Origin: an uncultured Oscillibacter sp.
GTDB taxonomy: Bacteria; Bacillota_A; Clostridia; Oscillospirales; Oscillospiraceae
Length of the DNA: 7,702 nt
Reading direction: 5' to 3'
NCBI GenBank assembly: GCA_948902155.1
Contig: CAQVQZ010000104.1
Span: 1-7,702, forward strand
Made by a program: the position numbers and the translations under genes. Shown here in pieces: positions 5,109-7,702 of the stretch. Each line of letters starts with the position of its first letter. The first letter of the stretch is position 1. The notes under the pieces are model-generated. The model did no database searches, was not told the DNA's origin, and was given only the letters and a program-made list of their open reading frames with translations.

Positions 5109-6230
5109 TCAGTCCCGCTTGTTGAAAATCTTGAAAATGTCCTCAAAGGGGTCGTCCTCGGGGACCTCCGGCTTGGGCACATCCTCCTCGGTCAGGGGCG
5201 CCGGCTCCTCCGTCTTGGCCTCTTCCCCCGTTCCGGCATCCTCTCCGGCCATCTTGTTGGGCAGCTGGCCCGGAGCCTTGTCAAAGCCGGTGGCAATCAC
5301 GGTGACCCGGATCTCGTCGTCCAGCGTCTCGTCAAAGGTGGCGCCGAAGATGGTGTTGGCGTCCGGGTGGACGGAGGCCTGCACCAGGCCGGCGGCCTGC
5401 TCGATCTCCTCCAGGCCGATGTCGGGCGATCCGGCCACGTTGATCAGGATGCCCCGGGCGCCGTTGATGCTGGTCTCCAGCAGGGGGCTGGAGATGGCCA
5501 GCTTGGCGGCCTCCTCCGCCTTGCCCTTTCCGGCGGCCCGGCCCACGCCCATGTGGGCAAGGCCCGCGTCCTTCATGATGGCGGTCACGTCGGCAAAGTC
5601 CAGATTGATAAAGCCCGTGTCCCGGATCAGGTCCGAGATGGACTGCACCGCCTGGCGCAGCACGTCGTCCGCGATTTCAAAGGCGTTGGCAAAGGTGATC
5701 TTCTGGTCCGTGGCATGCTTGAGGCGCTCGTTGGGGATGATGACCAGGGAATCCACCTTGGTCCGGAGCTCCTCGATGCCGCCCTCCGCCTGCTGCATCC
5801 GGCGGCGCCCCTCGAAGCCGAAGGGCTTCGTCACCACGCCCACGGTGAGGATGTCCAGCTCCTTGGCCAGCTCCGCCACAATGGGGGCCGCGCCGGTGCC
5901 GGTGCCGCCGCCCATGCCGGCGGTGATGAAGACCATGTCCGTCTCCTCCAGGGCCTTGGCAATCTGGTTGCGGCTCTCCTCGGCGGACTTGCGGCCCACC
6001 TCCGGGTCCGAGCCCGCGCCCTGTCCGTGGGTCAGCTTTTCGCCAATCTGGATCTTATACGCGGCGCTGGAGACGTTCAGCGCCTGCTTGTCCGTGTTCA
6101 CGGCCACAAAGTCCACGCCCTTTGTTCCCGAGCTGACCATGCGGTTCACCACGTTATTTCCAGCGCCGCCGACGCCGATCACCTTGATGTTGACAACGGT
6201 ATCGGGACTGCTTTCCAAACCAAATGCCAT
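5109..6230 (-). CDS. ftsZ: Cell division protein FtsZ
   Basis: Bacterial tubulin homologue, a GTPase that polymerises at midcell into the Z ring and recruits the division machinery. The 373-residue length is normal. Visible motifs are the N-terminal nucleotide-binding [13 protein letters not shown] (19-31), VNTDKQAL (44-51), the tubulin signature GGGTGTG (107-113) within [23 protein letters not shown] (136-144), and the T7 loop NLDFADV (209-215), which completes the GTPase site of the next subunit. The core ends near 317, followed by an acidic Pro/Glu-rich linker and a short tail, [15 protein letters not shown]. The ATG at 6230 is chosen because AGGAGG (6243-6238) is 7 bases upstream and MAFGLESS is a typical start; the frame is open further upstream without a site. 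It has its own promoter (6422-6450) and terminator (5018-5050). The tail lacks the usual IPxFL-type peptide. Confidence 0.97.
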   Translation of the reverse strand: MAFGLESSPDTVVNIKVIGVGGAGNNVVNRMVSSGTKGVDFVAVNTDKQALNVSSAAYKIQIGEKLTHGQGAGSDPEVGRKSAEESRNQIAKALEETDMVFITAGMGGGTGTGAAPIVAELAKELDILTVGVVTKPFGFEGRRRMQQAEGGIEELRTKVDSLVIIPNERLKHATDQKITFANAFEIADDVLRQAVQSISDLIRDTGFINLDFADVTAIMKDAGLAHMGVGRAAGKGKAEEAAKLAISSPLLETSINGARGILINVAGSPDIGLEEIEQAAGLVQASVHPDANTIFGATFDETLDDEIRVTVIATGFDKAPGQLPNKMAGEDAGTGEEAKTEEPAPLTEEDVPKPEVPEDDPFEDIFKIFNKRD

Positions 6231-6265
6231 AGTGCTGCCTCCTGCTATCATTTGTGCGAACGCCT

Positions 6266-6286
6266 CCGCCGCGAAAACCGCGGCGG
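6266..6286 (-). other. Hairpin in the ftsZ 5' leader
   Basis: CCGCCGCG (6266-6273) and CGCGGCGG (6279-6286) form a perfect 8-bp GC stem with a 5-base loop, 23 bases upstream of the ftsZ Shine-Dalgarno in the transcript. A second, imperfect GC-rich stem lies at about 6356-6384, followed on the plus strand by T6 (6385-6390). No known riboswitch architecture was recognised in this leader. Confidence 0.45.
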
Positions 6287-6421
6287 GCGCAAACATTCAC
6301 CGTCCTCCGCCCTGAGACGGGTAAGAAGTCTTCCTGAAAATTCCATGGGCCGGCCGCCTTCCCCCGCCGGGGAGCCCGGAGGCGTTTTTTCAATATCCTG
6401 CGCCGATGGAGCCTTTTATCT

Positions 6422-6450
6422 ATTGTAAGCCACTTTTTCGCTCCGGTCAA
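6422..6450 (-). promoter_or_regulatory. Housekeeping (sigma-A type) promoter of ftsZ
   Basis: On the minus strand TTGACC (6450-6445) and TACAAT (6427-6422) are separated by exactly 17 bases; each box differs from consensus (TTGACA, TATAAT) at one position. It lies in the 274-base ftsQ-ftsZ gap, 55 bases after the ftsQ stop. Transcription should begin near 6415, giving an ftsZ leader of about 185 bases. This lets ftsZ be expressed apart from murA-ftsQ. Confidence 0.8.
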
Positions 6451-6504
6451 GTGCCTGTTTCACTTTCGACGCAAATTCTCAAAAAATCCTGACCCAACCT
6501 CCAC

Positions 6505-7275
6505 TCAGCGTTCGTTCGGAATGATGAACACCCGGTCGCTCTCCAGCCGGAGATCGATGGTGCCGGTCATGTTGCTCTGGATCTTTTCGCTTTCCAGCGT
6601 CTTGGCCAGCTTCTTCAGCTCCCACCCGTAATCCGCGCCGTAGGCCATCCGCACCGTAAAGCGGCCGATATAGTCCATATTCAGACAGGCCAGGTCGTCC
6701 AGGCGGATGCCGTCCACGTTCTCCGTCAGCCCCGCCTCGTCCAGCGCCTCCAGCAGGGCCAGAAGGCTGCTCTGCTGGGCCGCGTACTCCGTGGCCAGGG
6801 CGAGGGACGTCCCCACCGAGGGCGCCAGAAGCTCACAGCCGGAGATTCGGCCGTATCCGGCCGCCTGTCCCTCCGGCAGCTGCTCCACAATCTTTCCCCC
6901 GGCGCTGATGAGCCAGGCGCTGCCGTCCTGAACCAGGGCAAAGGGCCGCCCGCTCTCGTGGACCTCAATGAGCAGGGTGTCCGGCAGCTTCCGGTTCACC
7001 CGGATATCCTCGATATAGGGGAGCGCGCCGGTGATGGCCCGCACAATGTCATACTTGTTCAAAAGATACATATTGGACCCAGGCTCCACCCCGGAGGCCT
7101 CCCGGATCTCCTCCGCCGTATAACGCCTCTGCCCGGTGACGACAATCTCCTCCACCCGGAAAAACAGCGTCATGGCCCCGATGATGGCGGCGCAGATCAG
7201 CAAAACGGACAGCAGCTTATAGAGGAACCCAAAGCTCCCCCTTCCCCGCCGCTTCGAATGTCTCCGTCTTGCCAT
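6505..7275 (-). CDS. ftsQ: Cell division protein FtsQ/DivIB (POTRA domain)
   Basis: A 256-residue single-pass membrane protein of the divisome that, with FtsL and FtsB/DivIC, regulates septal peptidoglycan synthesis. The cytoplasmic N-terminus is strongly basic (RRRHSKRRGRG), followed by one membrane helix (about 18-39) and a POTRA domain beginning FRVEEIVVTGQRRYTAEEI (39-57) and running to about 108 (LPDTLLIEVHE). The FtsQ/DivIB outer domain fills the rest. The ATG at 7275 has a modest GTGGAG site 7 bases upstream. It sits 67 bases downstream of murA on the same strand, so the two are probably cotranscribed, the usual order in Firmicutes division clusters. No terminator is seen between ftsQ and ftsZ on this strand, so some read-through into ftsZ is likely. 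The family is certain; whether to call it FtsQ or DivIB is convention. Confidence 0.93.
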   Translation of the reverse strand: MARRRHSKRRGRGSFGFLYKLLSVLLICAAIIGAMTLFFRVEEIVVTGQRRYTAEEIREASGVEPGSNMYLLNKYDIVRAITGALPYIEDIRVNRKLPDTLLIEVHESGRPFALVQDGSAWLISAGGKIVEQLPEGQAAGYGRISGCELLAPSVGTSLALATEYAAQQSSLLALLEALDEAGLTENVDGIRLDDLACLNMDYIGRFTVRMAYGADYGWELKKLAKTLESEKIQSNMTGTIDLRLESDRVFIIPNER

Positions 7276-7299
7276 GGCTGCGCTCCACTTCTATCTTCA

Positions 7300-7328
7300 G
7301 GCGGCTTCCGCAAGGACGGGAAGCCGCC
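7300..7328 (-). other. Hairpin in the murA-ftsQ junction
   Basis: GGCGGCTTCC (7300-7309) and GGAAGCCGCC (7319-7328) form a perfect 10-bp stem with a 9-base loop. It fills much of the 67-base gap, 14 bases after the murA stop and just before the ftsQ ribosome binding site. No T run follows on either strand, so it does not look like a terminator. An mRNA processing or stability element is possible. Confidence 0.5.
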
Positions 7329-7342
7329 GCTCCGTCTGTCGT

Positions 7343-7702
7343 TCACTCCGGGTTCCGGCCGATCTCGGCCCCCAGGGCCCGGAGGTCCCTTGCAATATCC
7401 TCATATCCCCGGTCAATGTGACCGATTTCGGAAATCCGTGTCTCCCCCTCCGCGGCCAGGGCCGCCACGCACAGGGCCGCCCCGCCCCGCAGATCCGTGC
7501 AGCGCACCGGCGCGCCCCGGAGGCTCTTCACGCCGGACACCACCGCCGCCCGTCCGGAAACCCGGATGTCGGCCCCCATGCGGGTCAGCTCATCCACATG
7601 GCGGTACCGGCTGGCAAACATATTTTCCTCGAACACGGTGGCGCCCCGGCTCTTCAGCAGCGCCGCCATCAAAATGGCCTGGGCGTCGGTGGGAAAGCCG
7701 GG
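7343..7702 (-). CDS. murA: UDP-N-acetylglucosamine 1-carboxyvinyltransferase, C-terminal part
   Basis: The last 119 residues of MurA, the cytoplasmic enzyme that transfers enolpyruvate from PEP to UDP-GlcNAc, the first committed step of peptidoglycan synthesis and the fosfomycin target. The gene runs off the window edge, so its start and the catalytic Cys loop are not visible. The fragment begins with PGFPTD, whose Asp corresponds to the catalytic Asp305 of the Escherichia coli enzyme. It continues with FASRYRHVDELTRMGADI, CTDLRGGAAL (the conserved Asp and Arg), and HIDRGYEDI near the C-terminus, all in the family order. The end at residue 119 is normal for MurA. It lies upstream of ftsQ on the same strand, with no terminator between. 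Firmicutes often carry two paralogues (MurA and MurZ); the division-cluster location favours the main copy, but the fragment alone cannot settle it. Confidence 0.95.
   Translation of the reverse strand, partial: PGFPTDAQAILMAALLKSRGATVFEENMFASRYRHVDELTRMGADIRVSGRAAVVSGVKSLRGAPVRCTDLRGGAALCVAALAAEGETRISEIGHIDRGYEDIARDLRALGAEIGRNPE

Noticed and set aside
4885..6428. Two long plus-strand open frames (476 and 353 codons) opposite ftsZ
   Set aside because: Ser/Ala/Pro-rich or His/Leu/Gly-rich translations typical of antisense frames; FtsZ on the other strand is unambiguous.
6505..6525. IIPNER shared by the FtsQ C-terminus and FtsZ residues 164-169
   Set aside because: In FtsZ this is a conserved family motif; the match at the end of FtsQ is only six residues and is most simply chance.

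Overview
The window looks like chromosomal DNA of a GC-rich, endospore-forming member of the Clostridia, probably Oscillospiraceae-like. The evidence is a MurA-FtsQ/DivIB-FtsZ cell-division block, a sporulation protease of the SpoIVB family, strong AGGAGG-type ribosome binding sites, and an ECF sigma/anti-sigma pair of a type common in gut Clostridia. The taxonomic call is inferred from protein flavour and base composition; no search was run.

Left half, plus strand (about 1-3310): a self-contained regulatory module. An ECF sigma factor (252-785) overlaps by 14 bases a membrane anti-sigma factor (772-2058). A secreted 'stalk' (copper-amine-oxidase-N-like) protein follows (2182 to about 3094); in this sequence it is broken by a one-base frameshift at an A5 run near 2791. 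The same promoter-like motif, TGTAAT-N17-CGTTTAC, lies upstream of both the sigma gene (179-207) and the stalk gene (2088-2116). The simplest reading is that the sigma factor drives its own operon and the secreted protein. Two diverged copies of one intergenic repeat, in opposite orientation, bracket the module (about 1-161 and 3155-3310).

Right half, minus strand (about 3478-7702): reading 5' to 3' on that strand, the order is the end of murA, then ftsQ/divIB, ftsZ and spoIVB. ftsZ has a good housekeeping promoter of its own in the ftsQ-ftsZ gap, a 5' leader of about 185 bases and an intrinsic terminator. spoIVB follows a gap of about 550 bases, apparently starts at a TTG directly behind a strong hairpin, and ends in a near-ideal intrinsic terminator. 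The stalk gene and spoIVB converge on the 3095-3548 gap.

In function, murA supplies peptidoglycan precursor, and FtsQ and FtsZ build the division septum. SpoIVB is a sporulation signalling protease. The ECF module is probably an envelope-sensing circuit whose secreted output lies next to it. The best leads for something undescribed are the shared ECF promoter, the paired structured repeats, and the hairpin-gated TTG start of spoIVB.
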